Shown one piece after another: positions 1 to 6,783 of a DNA stretch of 46,796 nucleotides. Source of the DNA: Burkholderiales bacterium (lineage in GTDB: Bacteria > Pseudomonadota > Gammaproteobacteria > Burkholderiales > SG8-41); contig DATAJS010000007.1 in assembly GCA_036262035.1 (NCBI GenBank), forward strand, positions 1-46,796. Direction: 5' to 3'. The notes beneath the pieces were generated by a model, which saw nothing but the letters and a program-made list of their open reading frames with translations, ran no database searches and was not told the origin of the DNA. Within the stretch, counting starts at the first letter, position 1, and each line of letters opens with the position of its first letter. Position numbers and translations under genes: made by a program.

Positions 1-1
1 G

Positions 2-175
2 GCATTGAAGCAATACGCGCAGACACTCAAGGGTTCGCCGTTGCTGAAAACTTTAAACGAGCACTTCTTTTCGCACCCGCTCGCTATCGCAGAAGAAGTC
101 GCGGACATGGCCCCGGCAGTTTCGCGAGCAGATTTGGCCGCACTCCGTCCGCCAGACGACCTCGCGGCCGCATGA
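2..175 (+). CDS. C-terminal end of an unknown protein (cut by window start)
   Basis: Reading frame 2 is open from the first base and ends at TGA 173-175, giving 57 residues that finish ...RPPDDLAAA. The codons look protein-like: hydrophobic and charged residues alternate and there is no arginine run, unlike the other two frames here. No motif is recognised, so function is unknown. It is the 3' end of a gene lying mostly outside the window and points towards the tRNA gene. Only the coding nature and the stop are supported. Confidence 0.5.
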   Translation, partial: ALKQYAQTLKGSPLLKTLNEHFFSHPLAIAEEVADMAPAVSRADLAALRPPDDLAAA

Positions 176-184
176 CAATAACGC

Positions 185-329
185 GTCGTGTCTCACGACC
201 CTCACCGTCGAGGGCGCCGCGACCTGTGACACCCCGGGGGATTCGCAAACGCAGGATCAGCCGTCGTGTGGCACGACTTGTGAACTACCCAGTAATCGCC
301 CCAGTGTCGGAACTGTCGTGTGACACGAC
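185..329. promoter_or_regulatory. Three copies of the palindrome GTCGTG-N3-CACGAC
   Basis: Perfect six-base arms with a three-base centre occur at 185-199 (centre TCT), 263-277 (TGG) and 315-329 (TGA). The third copy has longer symmetry: nine-base arms around G322. Start-to-start distances are 78 and 52 bases, the second close to five helical turns. The copies lie between an upstream unknown gene and tRNA-Gly, and the third covers the probable -35 of the tRNA promoter. This looks like an operator array for a dimeric DNA-binding protein. The regulator is unknown to me; a small dispersed repeat is the alternative. Confidence 0.6.
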
Positions 330-349
330 AGCTGGAAATCCCCTAGAAT
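320..349 (+). promoter_or_regulatory. Probable sigma-70 promoter of tRNA-Gly
   Basis: GTGACA at 320-325 (5 of 6 to TTGACA) is followed after 18 bases by TAGAAT at 344-349 (5 of 6 to TATAAT). This predicts transcription starting a few bases before the tRNA at 360. The -35 box is part of the third GTCGTG palindrome, so a protein bound there would be expected to compete with RNA polymerase. Confidence 0.55.
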
Positions 350-359
350 CAGGGGCGAC

Positions 360-433
360 GCGGGTGTCTTCCAATGGTAGGAAAGTAGCTTCCCAAGCTA
401 AGAACGTGGGTTCGATTCCCATCACCCGCTCCA
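360..433 (+). tRNA. tRNA-Gly (anticodon CCC)
   Basis: A complete cloverleaf can be folded by eye. The acceptor stem 360-366 pairs with 423-429 without mismatch. The D arm is TTCC/GGAA, the anticodon loop TTCCCAA has CCC at 392-394, and the T arm is GTGGG-TTCGATT-CCCAT. The discriminator is T430 and CCA 431-433 is encoded. The anticodon stem has four pairs plus a G385-A401 mismatch at its outer end, and the T stem has one G-T wobble. It reads GGG codons. The nearly neutral mismatch suggests a functional gene. Confidence 0.95.
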
Positions 434-481
434 AGCGCAGTCGCGTCTCAAGATCTCCCGCCCGCCGCCGTTAACCCCGAT

Positions 482-500
482 ACGGGAACCCCATTCCCGT
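482..500. repeat. Inverted repeat upstream of the 75-residue gene
   Basis: ACGGGAA (482-488) and TTCCCGT (494-500) are perfectly complementary around a five-base CCCCA loop. The hairpin ends six bases before the ATG at 507. It has no T-run, so it is at best a weak terminator for the tRNA; occlusion of the next gene's start is the other possibility. Confidence 0.4.
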
Positions 501-506
501 GTCTCG

Positions 507-734
507 ATGAACACGATCTTCAACGGCAAAATCACCCGCGACCGCCTCATCTTCGATTATTCGGGGATCTGGACCCGCCGCTCGGGCGGAATCGACTGGA
601 AAGCGGTGGTGCGTAACGCGGACGTCGTGTGCAGGCCGGGCGGCACGCTCGACGACGTGCTGACCGACGCCGAGATCCGATTGGCAATCCGCGACCTGGT
701 CTTTCTGAACATCGCCGACGCCCTCGGCGAGTAA
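507..734 (+). CDS. Small unknown protein (75 residues)
   Basis: The ATG at 507 opens 75 codons ending TAA 732-734. The protein is mixed polar/hydrophobic, with motifs GIDWKAVVRNADVVCR near residues 28-43 and LTDAEIRLAIRDLVF near 52-66. It has no signal peptide or membrane helix and looks like a small folded cytosolic domain. No strong ribosome site is visible and the start follows a hairpin directly. The stop lies two bases from the ATG of the next small gene, so the two are probably coupled. I do not recognise the family. Confidence 0.55.
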   Translation: MNTIFNGKITRDRLIFDYSGIWTRRSGGIDWKAVVRNADVVCRPGGTLDDVLTDAEIRLAIRDLVFLNIADALGE

Positions 735-735
735 C

Positions 736-885
736 ATGAAATTCGCAGTTTTCTCCCTGCTGCCGAGCGCGATCGGCGTCGCGATCGTCATGAGCGGCTC
801 ACCTTCACAGGTCGACTTCGTCCGCGCCGGTGTCTGCTTCGCGCTGGCCTTCGGCATGTGCGTGGCGGGCTCGCACTGGAAGTAA
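736..885 (+). CDS. Very small two-helix membrane protein (49 residues)
   Basis: The ATG at 736 lies one base after the TAA of the preceding gene. The 49-residue product starts MKFAVFSLLPSAIGVAIVMS and ends CVAGSHWK. Residues 1-19 and about 27-44 are hydrophobic, with a short polar turn (GSPSQVDF) between them: a helical hairpin membrane protein. The start/stop spacing suggests co-translation with the 75-residue gene. The family is unknown. It is supported by composition and gene spacing only, so the call is moderate. Confidence 0.5.
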   Translation: MKFAVFSLLPSAIGVAIVMSGSPSQVDFVRAGVCFALAFGMCVAGSHWK

Positions 886-911
886 GCCAAGCTGCCGCCG
901 CCTCGCGGCGA

Positions 912-1634
912 TCAACGCAACGAATTCTCCGTCGTCCCGAACGACGCTTCGATGCGCGCGAACCTGGCGTCCGCGATGCGTTGAGCTTCGCGTCGCACGG
1001 CCAAGCCCAATAACGGCAACGCCGCCAGGCTGATCGCCGTGACGAGGCCGAGCGCGAGCAGGCTTCGGTTTCGCGCCTTTTCCGCCATGGCCGTGCGCTC
1101 AGCCAGCAGGCTTTCCTCCTCCCGCCGCATCTCCTGGACGTAGCCGCGATAGGCGGTCGTGAGCGCATACCCGCGGGCGGTGCTCACTTTGCGATTTGCC
1201 GCGTCCATCGCCTCGCCGGAATCAGCGGCCGCGATCAGGTTCGAGGACCACCTGAGCACCGCTTTCATGTGCTTGTCCAGCAACTGTACGCGCAGCTGTT
1301 GCGCCTCGTTGTCGAGCGTCAGGTTCTGAAGGTTGTACAGCGCATCCTGAGCATCGCGCACCGCCGTGGTGTAGTGATCGAGGAACTGGCGGTCGGCCGT
1401 CAGCACGAAGCCGCGCGCCGCGCGCTCCGCGCCGACCACGGCCATCACCGATCGATCGAGCGAGAGGCTGACTTCGAGCGTATGTATGATCCAGCGCTCG
1501 GCCCACGTCAGGCGCGTGAAGTTGAGATAGATCGCGGTGGCTGTCGCGACGATCGCTGCGGCCATCGCAAGCAGGATCACGGTCATCCGGCCAAGCTTGA
1601 GCGGCTCCGGACAGTCCACATCGGGGACATTCAT
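912..1634 (-). CDS. Stand-alone CHASE3-domain membrane protein
   Basis: A 240-residue protein with transmembrane segments at about residues 17-39 and 191-213 flanking a helical extracytoplasmic region. That region contains SLDRSVMAVVGAERAARGF and FVLTADRQFLDHY, the usual signature of CHASE3 sensory domains (helical bundle, turn at GFxLT). CHASE3 normally precedes a histidine kinase, cyclase or chemoreceptor module. Here only about 27 residues follow the second helix, so there is no output domain in this gene. It may signal through a partner or be a remnant of a larger receptor; the reading frame is intact. It is transcribed against the two small genes to its left, and no partner kinase is adjacent. 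Confidence 0.75.
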   Translation of the reverse strand: MNVPDVDCPEPLKLGRMTVILLAMAAAIVATATAIYLNFTRLTWAERWIIHTLEVSLSLDRSVMAVVGAERAARGFVLTADRQFLDHYTTAVRDAQDALYNLQNLTLDNEAQQLRVQLLDKHMKAVLRWSSNLIAAADSGEAMDAANRKVSTARGYALTTAYRGYVQEMRREEESLLAERTAMAEKARNRSLLALGLVTAISLAALPLLGLAVRREAQRIADARFARIEASFGTTENSLR

Positions 1635-1721
1635 GGTCGGCGCGCGGTACCGAGTGTGTTTACTTATGACACTGGCAGTGCTCGTGCCCGCCCCCGAAAG
1701 ATGCCCCCGGGCAGCGTAGCC

Positions 1722-2747
1722 CTACGCCGCTTCGCCGGCCGCCTTCAGCGCGTCATCCCACAGTCGAGCAGGCATCCGGGCGCCGTCGCGCGCTATGCGA
1801 GCGCGATTCGCGCTGCGCCGATCGCCGGGCAGGCGCACGCCGTCGAGCGCCGCGTAGCGCGCGAAGAATGCTTCGCAATGCGCGAGCCACCCTTGCGCAT
1901 CGCCGAACTTCGCCGGGTCGAGCGCCAGCAGGAAGACGCCGCCGCGCGGCGGCCCGCCGTCCTTGCTGTCCTGCTCGCCCGCTTCGACGCTGAAAGGCTG
2001 GCCGATCAGGCCTGCCGCGAGCAGCTCGACCATCAGGGCGATCGACGTACCCTTGTAGCCGCCGAACGGCAGTTGTGCGCCTTTGAGCACCGCGGCGGGA
2101 TCGGTCGCCGGCTCGCCCGACGCGTCGATGCCGATCCCGGGCGGCAGCGCCCGACCGTCGCGCGCGGCGATCGTGATGTCGCCGCGCGCCATCGCGGCCG
2201 AGGCCTGGTCGAAGATCATCGCGCGTCCGTCGGCTCGAGGCCAGCCGAACGCCATCGGATTGGTGCCGAAGAAGGGCTTGCGGCCGCCGTAGGGCGCCAC
2301 CGCCGGCATGTACGCGGTGAAGCACATCGCCGCGAGGCCCGCTTGCACGAGCGGCTCGATGTCCACCCACAAGGCAGAGAAGTGGTGAACGTCGACGAGC
2401 GCCGCTGCCGCGATGCCCTGCTCGGGAGCGAGGGAGCTGAGCGCCTCGCGCGCTCTTTCCATCGCGAGCGGCGCGAAACCGCCGTGGCCGTCGATCCGTA
2501 CGACCGAAGGCGCGAGCCGTTCGAGCGAAGGGCGCGCACGACCGTCGACCTTGCCGCTCTTCAGCGCCGCGAGATAGCCCGCCAGCCTGAAGAGCCCGTG
2601 CGAAGCGCAGCCGTCGCGGTCCGCGGCGGCCATGACCGCGGCGACCGAAGCCGCGTTCTCCGCGTCGCATCCCGCGTTCGCCAGCGCGGCGCGCGCCACG
2701 CGCCGGATGTCTTCGATCGAAACGAGCTTCGTTGCGGCCGCGCTCAT
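1722..2747 (-). CDS. Ldh2/malate dehydrogenase family NAD(P)H oxidoreductase
   Basis: 341 residues, the usual length of the Ldh2 (malate/L-lactate/ureidoglycolate dehydrogenase, piperideine-2-carboxylate reductase) family, which has its own nucleotide-binding fold. Visible family motifs are CASHGLFRL at 47-55, the VHHFSAL catalytic-histidine region near 118-124, the FFGTNPMAFGWPR loop near 159-171, and GGYKGTSIALMVELLAAG in the C-terminal half. It should interconvert a 2-oxo (or cyclic imino) acid and the 2-hydroxy (or amino) acid with NAD(P)H; the substrate cannot be read from sequence. It is the last gene of the lysR-M19-bug-ldh2 operon. Its ATG overlaps the stop of the Bug gene by ATGA at 2744-2747. 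Confidence 0.88.
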   Translation of the reverse strand: MSAAATKLVSIEDIRRVARAALANAGCDAENAASVAAVMAAADRDGCASHGLFRLAGYLAALKSGKVDGRARPSLERLAPSVVRIDGHGGFAPLAMERAREALSSLAPEQGIAAAALVDVHHFSALWVDIEPLVQAGLAAMCFTAYMPAVAPYGGRKPFFGTNPMAFGWPRADGRAMIFDQASAAMARGDITIAARDGRALPPGIGIDASGEPATDPAAVLKGAQLPFGGYKGTSIALMVELLAAGLIGQPFSVEAGEQDSKDGGPPRGGVFLLALDPAKFGDAQGWLAHCEAFFARYAALDGVRLPGDRRSANRARIARDGARMPARLWDDALKAAGEAA

Positions 2748-3703
2748 TCCGGCTTGATGCCGAGCTTCCTGAAAAGCCCTGCCCAGCGCCGCTGCTGCGC
2801 GTCGAGATAGGTTGCGTACTCGCGGGCGGTGCTGCCGACGACTTCCGCGCCTTCGCTCTGCAGGCGGTCGCGATACGCCGGCTGCTTCGACACTTCCGCG
2901 ATCGCTTTCTCCAGCCGCTCGATCGCGCTGCGCGGCGTCTTCGCCGGGACGAGGATGCCGTACACGCCGGTCGTCGCATCGTAACCCGGCACCACCTCGC
3001 TCACCGCGGGGACATCGGGCATGGCGGGCGAGCGCTTCGCGCTGGTGACCGCGAGCGGCCGCAGCCTGCCGGTCTTGAGCATCGGGAACGCGGACACGAT
3101 GTTGGGCGGATAGATGTCGATCTGGCCGCCCATCGTATCGGCCACCGCCTGCGAGGTCGCTTTGTACGGGATCTCGCGGATGTCGAGGCCCGCCATCGAC
3201 TTGAACAGCTCGAGCGTGAGGAACGCCGAGCTGCCGCGTCCCGACGAGCCGTACTTGAGCTTGCCCGGCTGCGACTTCGCCAGGTCGACCAGCTCCTTGA
3301 GCGTCTTGGGGGGCAGACCCGGGTAGATGCAGATCACGTTCGCCGCGAGCACGAGCAGGCTCACCGGCACGAGCTCCTTCGGATCGAACGGCAGGTCGCG
3401 ATAGAGGAGCGGGCCGGTGACGAGGCTCAGCGTGCCCATGAGCAGCGTGTGTCCGTCCGGCGTCGCGCGCGAGACGAGCTGGTTGGCGAGGCCGCTGTTC
3501 GCGCCCGGGCGGTTGTCGACGACCACGTTCTGTCCGAGCGGCTCGGTGAGCTTGTCCGCGAGCAGCCGCGCGGTGATGTCGGTGGTCGTGCCCGGCGTGA
3601 AGCCGACGACGATGCGCACCGGGCGCGACGGGGAGGTTTCGGCGGCATGGGCTGCGGCTGCGGAGAGCGCGAGCGCGGCCGCGAGAGCGAGGCGGGCGCT
3701 CAT
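2744..3703 (-). CDS. Bug/TctC-type periplasmic solute-binding protein 1
   Basis: 319 residues. The N-terminus is a clear Sec signal (MSARLALAAALALSAAAAHA, cleavage before AETSPSRP). It is followed by the family pattern RPVRIVVGFTPGTTTDITAR, DNRPGANSGLANQLV and GHTLLMG, and later by IPYKATSQAVADTMGG. Such proteins bind small carboxylates for tripartite tricarboxylate (TctCBA) uptake or act as free sensors. No tctA or tctB is in the window, so the membrane partner must be elsewhere. The start is the ATG at 3703, which overlaps the stop of the M19 gene (ATGA). The same frame stays open far upstream through the M19 gene, but that part is non-coding in this frame. Confidence 0.93.
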   Translation of the reverse strand: MSARLALAAALALSAAAAHAAETSPSRPVRIVVGFTPGTTTDITARLLADKLTEPLGQNVVVDNRPGANSGLANQLVSRATPDGHTLLMGTLSLVTGPLLYRDLPFDPKELVPVSLLVLAANVICIYPGLPPKTLKELVDLAKSQPGKLKYGSSGRGSSAFLTLELFKSMAGLDIREIPYKATSQAVADTMGGQIDIYPPNIVSAFPMLKTGRLRPLAVTSAKRSPAMPDVPAVSEVVPGYDATTGVYGILVPAKTPRSAIERLEKAIAEVSKQPAYRDRLQSEGAEVVGSTAREYATYLDAQQRRWAGLFRKLGIKPE

Positions 3704-4710
3704 CCGACGAACCGCTCGAATGCGTTGACCCAGTTCTCGCCGAGGATGCGGCGCACGTTCTCTTCGGAGTAGCCGCGCGCGAGCAATCCGTTCGTGAGGT
3801 TCGGCAGCTTCTCGATCTTCTCCAGGTTCGTCGCGTAATCGAGGTTCAGGAAATCGTCGACCGAGCCGAAGATGTCCGGCCGCAGCGTGCGGTTGCGGAC
3901 CGACTGCGGCAGGACATGCCCCGCTTTCTTGAAGCCTTCGACGTAGTCCAGCCCCAGCCCCATCGCCTGCATGCCGAATTTTTTGGTGACGTAGTCGACG
4001 TGGTCGAGCATGCCTTCGAGCGTGGCGTGCTCCGCCGACACCGTGCGCGGCAGCGCGTTCAGCCCGATGACGCCGCCTTTGCGCACGACCGCGTCGATCA
4101 CTTCGTCCTTCTTGTTGCGGTCGTTCGGCGTCACGGCGTAGGCGTTCGCGTGGGTGATCACCGGGGCCCGCGCGAGCTGTGCAGTGTCGAGCGAGGTCTG
4201 ATGTCCCGAGTGCGACACGTCCACCATCATCGGCAGCTCGTCGATCGCGGCGATCACGTCCTTGCCGTAGAACGTGAGACCGCCGTCCTTCAACTCGCCG
4301 CAGCCGCAGCCGAGCAGGTTGGCGAAGGTGTAGCACACGCCGAGGATGCGAAAGCCCAGCCGATGCAGCACGCGCACGCGCTGCGCGTCCTTCTCCAGCA
4401 TGTCCATCGCCTGCGTGATCAGCACCAGCGCGATCTTGCCCTGCTGTTTGGCGCGGCGCAGGTCGGCCGCCGTGGTCGCGAGCGTGAGCAGCGGGTTCTT
4501 CTCGATCTTGGTGAGCGCGGTTTCGGTGCGCCTCAACACCTCGTCCCACGACTGCGGCGAAGCGATGCTGAGAAAGCCGGCGCTGACGCCGCCGGCGGCG
4601 AGCGCGCTGGTGTACGGCTCGTCGAGCACGTAGAGCGGCGTCAGCCCGTCGAGGACGATCGACGCCTTGTGTATGGCCGGCACTTCCGCTCGGGCTGCTG
4701 CTGTCTGCAT
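3700..4710 (-). CDS. Peptidase M19 (membrane dipeptidase) homologue with altered metal site
   Basis: 336 residues, with the TIM-barrel pattern of M19 renal-dipeptidase relatives: LGFRILGVCYTFANLLGCG near 118-136, MVDVSHSGH at 162-170, PVITHANAYAV at 183-193, and GLGLDYVEG at 251-259. His167, His187 and Asp255 match conserved second-metal and substrate-site positions. The N-terminal His-x-Asp of classical members is replaced: the sequence after Asp21 is GLTPLYV. The bridging Glu position also looks lost (ITQAMD near 98-103). It may therefore be a one-metal or non-peptidase member. There is no signal peptide, so it is cytosolic. It lies four bases after lysR and overlaps the Bug gene, so it belongs to that operon. 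Confidence 0.82.
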   Translation of the reverse strand: MQTAAARAEVPAIHKASIVLDGLTPLYVLDEPYTSALAAGGVSAGFLSIASPQSWDEVLRRTETALTKIEKNPLLTLATTAADLRRAKQQGKIALVLITQAMDMLEKDAQRVRVLHRLGFRILGVCYTFANLLGCGCGELKDGGLTFYGKDVIAAIDELPMMVDVSHSGHQTSLDTAQLARAPVITHANAYAVTPNDRNKKDEVIDAVVRKGGVIGLNALPRTVSAEHATLEGMLDHVDYVTKKFGMQAMGLGLDYVEGFKKAGHVLPQSVRNRTLRPDIFGSVDDFLNLDYATNLEKIEKLPNLTNGLLARGYSEENVRRILGENWVNAFERFVG

Positions 4711-4714
4711 GTGA

Positions 4715-5677
4715 TTACCCTATGACGATCTGGTTGCGCAGCCACGGCACGAGCTTGCGCATCTCGGGGACGCAGTGCTCGCGCAGCACGGCGCAGGCGA
4801 GCTCGGTGACGCGCCGCGGCAGGTCGCCGTACTCGCCCGCGCGCGTGATGAGATGGAGCTGCCGGCTGAAGCCCGCGCCGGGAAACGGCACCGCCTTGAC
4901 GCCGGTGAGACGCGTGCGCACCTGGAGCAGGCACAGCGGCGTCGCGATGCCCCAGCCGAGTCCCGCCGCCACCATCGCGACGAGCGCGTCGGTGGCGTCG
5001 ACTTCGAGGAGGTGCGCCGCCCTCACGCCGAGCCGCCGGAGATGGCGCTCGATCTGCGCGCCCACCTGCGAGCGCGCCGAGAACCGGATGAGCGAATAGC
5101 GATCGGCGAGCTCGCGCACGCCGAGCTCCGCCGCCGCAGAAGGAATCTTCTCCGGCATGACCAGCAGATAAGGCTCCGAGAGGACCTGAAAGCGCTGGAG
5201 CCCGTCGAGCTCGTCCATCGGATCGCTGGTGACGATCACGTCGAGACCGCGATTGAGCAGGCCTTGCGCATGGTCGTGCGCGAGACCCGAACGGAACGAC
5301 AGGCGCGACGTCGTCTTGAGCAGCGCCTTGATGAGCTCGGGCCCGGCAGTGCTGGCGAACGAATCGACCACGCCGATCTTCAGCTCCGGCAGCTTGGCCG
5401 AGCCTGCCTGGCGCACGATGGTCGGCAGCGCTTCGGCGTCCTCGACGATCGGCTGCGCGTGGCGCTGCAATACCTGGCCCGCCGGCGTGAGCGCCAGCGG
5501 CCGATGCGAACGATCGATGATCACGGTACCGAGCACGTCTTCGAGCTGGCGTATCGCCTGCGATATCGCGGATTGAGTCAGACCGAGCTTCGCCGCCGCA
5601 GCGGTCATGCTCCCCGTCGAGCCGACGGCGAGAAACGCTTTGAGCGATGTAAGGTTGTACTCGATCACCTTTTTCAT
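4715..5677 (-). CDS. LysR-family transcriptional regulator
   Basis: 320 residues. The winged helix-turn-helix lies at about residues 8-67 (LKAFLAVGSTGSMTAAAAKL, then LTQSAISQAIRQLEDVLG), followed by the linker and a periplasmic-binding-like effector domain (IGVVDSFAS, VIVTSDPMDELDG, MVAAGLGWGIATPL). Unusually for the family, it is the first gene of the operon it probably controls, running in the same direction as M19, bug and ldh2. A palindrome with T-N11-A spacing lies at 5710-5724, 33 bases before its start and between it and the divergent bug gene. A second copy occurs at 9333-9349. The effector is probably a substrate or intermediate of the neighbouring enzymes. Confidence 0.93.
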   Translation of the reverse strand: MKKVIEYNLTSLKAFLAVGSTGSMTAAAAKLGLTQSAISQAIRQLEDVLGTVIIDRSHRPLALTPAGQVLQRHAQPIVEDAEALPTIVRQAGSAKLPELKIGVVDSFASTAGPELIKALLKTTSRLSFRSGLAHDHAQGLLNRGLDVIVTSDPMDELDGLQRFQVLSEPYLLVMPEKIPSAAAELGVRELADRYSLIRFSARSQVGAQIERHLRRLGVRAAHLLEVDATDALVAMVAAGLGWGIATPLCLLQVRTRLTGVKAVPFPGAGFSRQLHLITRAGEYGDLPRRVTELACAVLREHCVPEMRKLVPWLRNQIVIG

Positions 5678-5709
5678 GCTAGACCATGTCGCGCGAGCGG
5701 ATCTTGCAA

Positions 5710-5724
5710 ATTAGCAGACCTAAT
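5710..5724. promoter_or_regulatory. Putative LysR operator, copy 1 (ATTAG-N5-CTAAT)
   Basis: ATTAG 5710-5714 and CTAAT 5720-5724 form a perfect inverted repeat with centre CAGAC. It contains the T-N11-A spacing of LysR-type binding sites (T5711 to A5723). It sits between divergent lysR and bug 2, centred about 80 bases before the predicted bug 2 transcription start. Confidence 0.6.
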
Positions 5725-5761
5725 GATGTTCCGTAAACTTGTTAATGCAGACCGTGGATCG

Positions 5762-5790
5762 TTGACACGCACGCAGCGCGCGGATGACAT
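5762..5790 (+). promoter_or_regulatory. Probable promoter of bug 2 - mmgE/prpD
   Basis: A perfect -35 TTGACA at 5762-5767 is followed after 17 bases by TGACAT at 5785-5790, a poor -10. A strong -35 with a weak -10 fits an activator-dependent promoter, in keeping with the LysR-type site upstream. The bug 2 gene then has a ribosome site GGGGAG at about 5808-5813. Confidence 0.45.
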
Positions 5791-5820
5791 GCATGCAAAA
5801 GGTCTCCGGGGAGAACCGAG

Positions 5821-6783
5821 ATGAGCAAGCGCATGGCGGCGTTAGCGGCTGCGGCGATGTGGGTCGCCGCGCACGCGTACGCACAGTCGTATCCGTCGAA
5901 ACCCATACGCATCGTCGCGCCGTTCTCGCCGGGCGCGAGCACCGACATCGTCGGACGGCTGCTCGCCGTCAAGCTCGGCGAAAGCTGGGGCCAGCCGGCG
6001 GTCGTCGAGAACCGCGCCGGCGCGGGCGGCGTGATCGGCGCGTCGTACGTCGCGAAATCGCCGCCCGACGGCTATACGCTGCTCATGGCCTCGGTCGGCA
6101 GCATGGGCACGATCGCGCTGAGAAAGAACGCGCCCTACGATCCGTTGAAGGATTTCGCGCCGATCACGCTCGGCGTGCGCGCCGCGAGCGTGTTCTCGGT
6201 GCATCCGTCGCTGCCCGTCACCAGCGTGAAGCAGCTCATCGCGATCGCGCGGGCGCGTCCGGGCCAGCTCAACTATTCGACCTCGGGCGTCGGCTCGCCG
6301 AGCCACCTCGCGACCGAGCTGTTCAACACGATGGCGGGCGTGAAGACGGTGCACGTTCCTTACAAGGGGCCGGTCGAAGCGATGACCGATCTGCTCACCG
6401 GCCGCGTCGAGATGTCGATCACGAGCGTGGTTTCGACCCTGCCGCTGTATCGCAGCGGGCGGCTCCGCGTGCTCGCCTCGACCGGGCGCACGCGCATGAC
6501 GGAGCTTCCGGACATCCCGACGATGATCGAATCGGGGCTGCCGGGCTACGAGGTGTACGTGTGGTACGGGGTGATGGCGCCCGCGGGGACGCCGAAGGAC
6601 ATCGTGACCAAGCTCAACCACGAGCTGGTCCGCATTTTCAATTTGCCCGACGTCAAGGCGAAGCTGCTCGCGAACGGCGGCGAGCTCGCGACCGGCACGC
6701 CGGAGGAATTCCACGACTTCGTGCGGCGGGACGTCGAACGCTGGACCAAGGTCATACGCGACGCGAAGATCGAGCAGATCTGA
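5821..6783 (+). CDS. Bug/TctC-type periplasmic solute-binding protein 2
   Basis: 320 residues with a signal peptide (MSKRMAALAAAAMWVAAHAY, cleavage AYA-QSYPSKP). The family motifs follow: PIRIVAPFSPGASTDIVGR, VENRAGAGGVIGASYVA, PDGYTLLMAS and VPYKGPVEAMTDLL. It is a paralogue, not a copy, of the Bug protein at 2744-3703, so it probably has a different ligand. It is divergent from lysR across the shared operator and overlaps the next gene as TGATG (6781-6785). No TctAB membrane components are present. Confidence 0.93.
   Translation: MSKRMAALAAAAMWVAAHAYAQSYPSKPIRIVAPFSPGASTDIVGRLLAVKLGESWGQPAVVENRAGAGGVIGASYVAKSPPDGYTLLMASVGSMGTIALRKNAPYDPLKDFAPITLGVRAASVFSVHPSLPVTSVKQLIAIARARPGQLNYSTSGVGSPSHLATELFNTMAGVKTVHVPYKGPVEAMTDLLTGRVEMSITSVVSTLPLYRSGRLRVLASTGRTRMTELPDIPTMIESGLPGYEVYVWYGVMAPAGTPKDIVTKLNHELVRIFNLPDVKAKLLANGGELATGTPEEFHDFVRRDVERWTKVIRDAKIEQI

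Noticed and set aside
268-284. A sigma-54 promoter at the TGGCAC in the second palindrome
   Set aside because: The following bases have no TTGC at the needed distance; the TGGCAC is part of the palindrome centre.
185-329. CRISPR-like repeats
   Set aside because: Only three 15-base palindromes, unequal spacing of 63 and 37 bases between them, no cas genes. An operator array or dispersed repeat explains them better.
2083-2292. A 69-residue plus-strand frame inside the Ldh2 gene
   Set aside because: It lacks a ribosome site and any family pattern and overlaps conserved Ldh2 motifs on the other strand.
2744-4549. An apparent 601-residue fusion that ends in the Bug protein
   Set aside because: The first 282 residues lie antiparallel in composition to the M19 gene in another frame and have no signal peptide. 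The true start is ATG 3703 with signal peptide and ATGA overlap.
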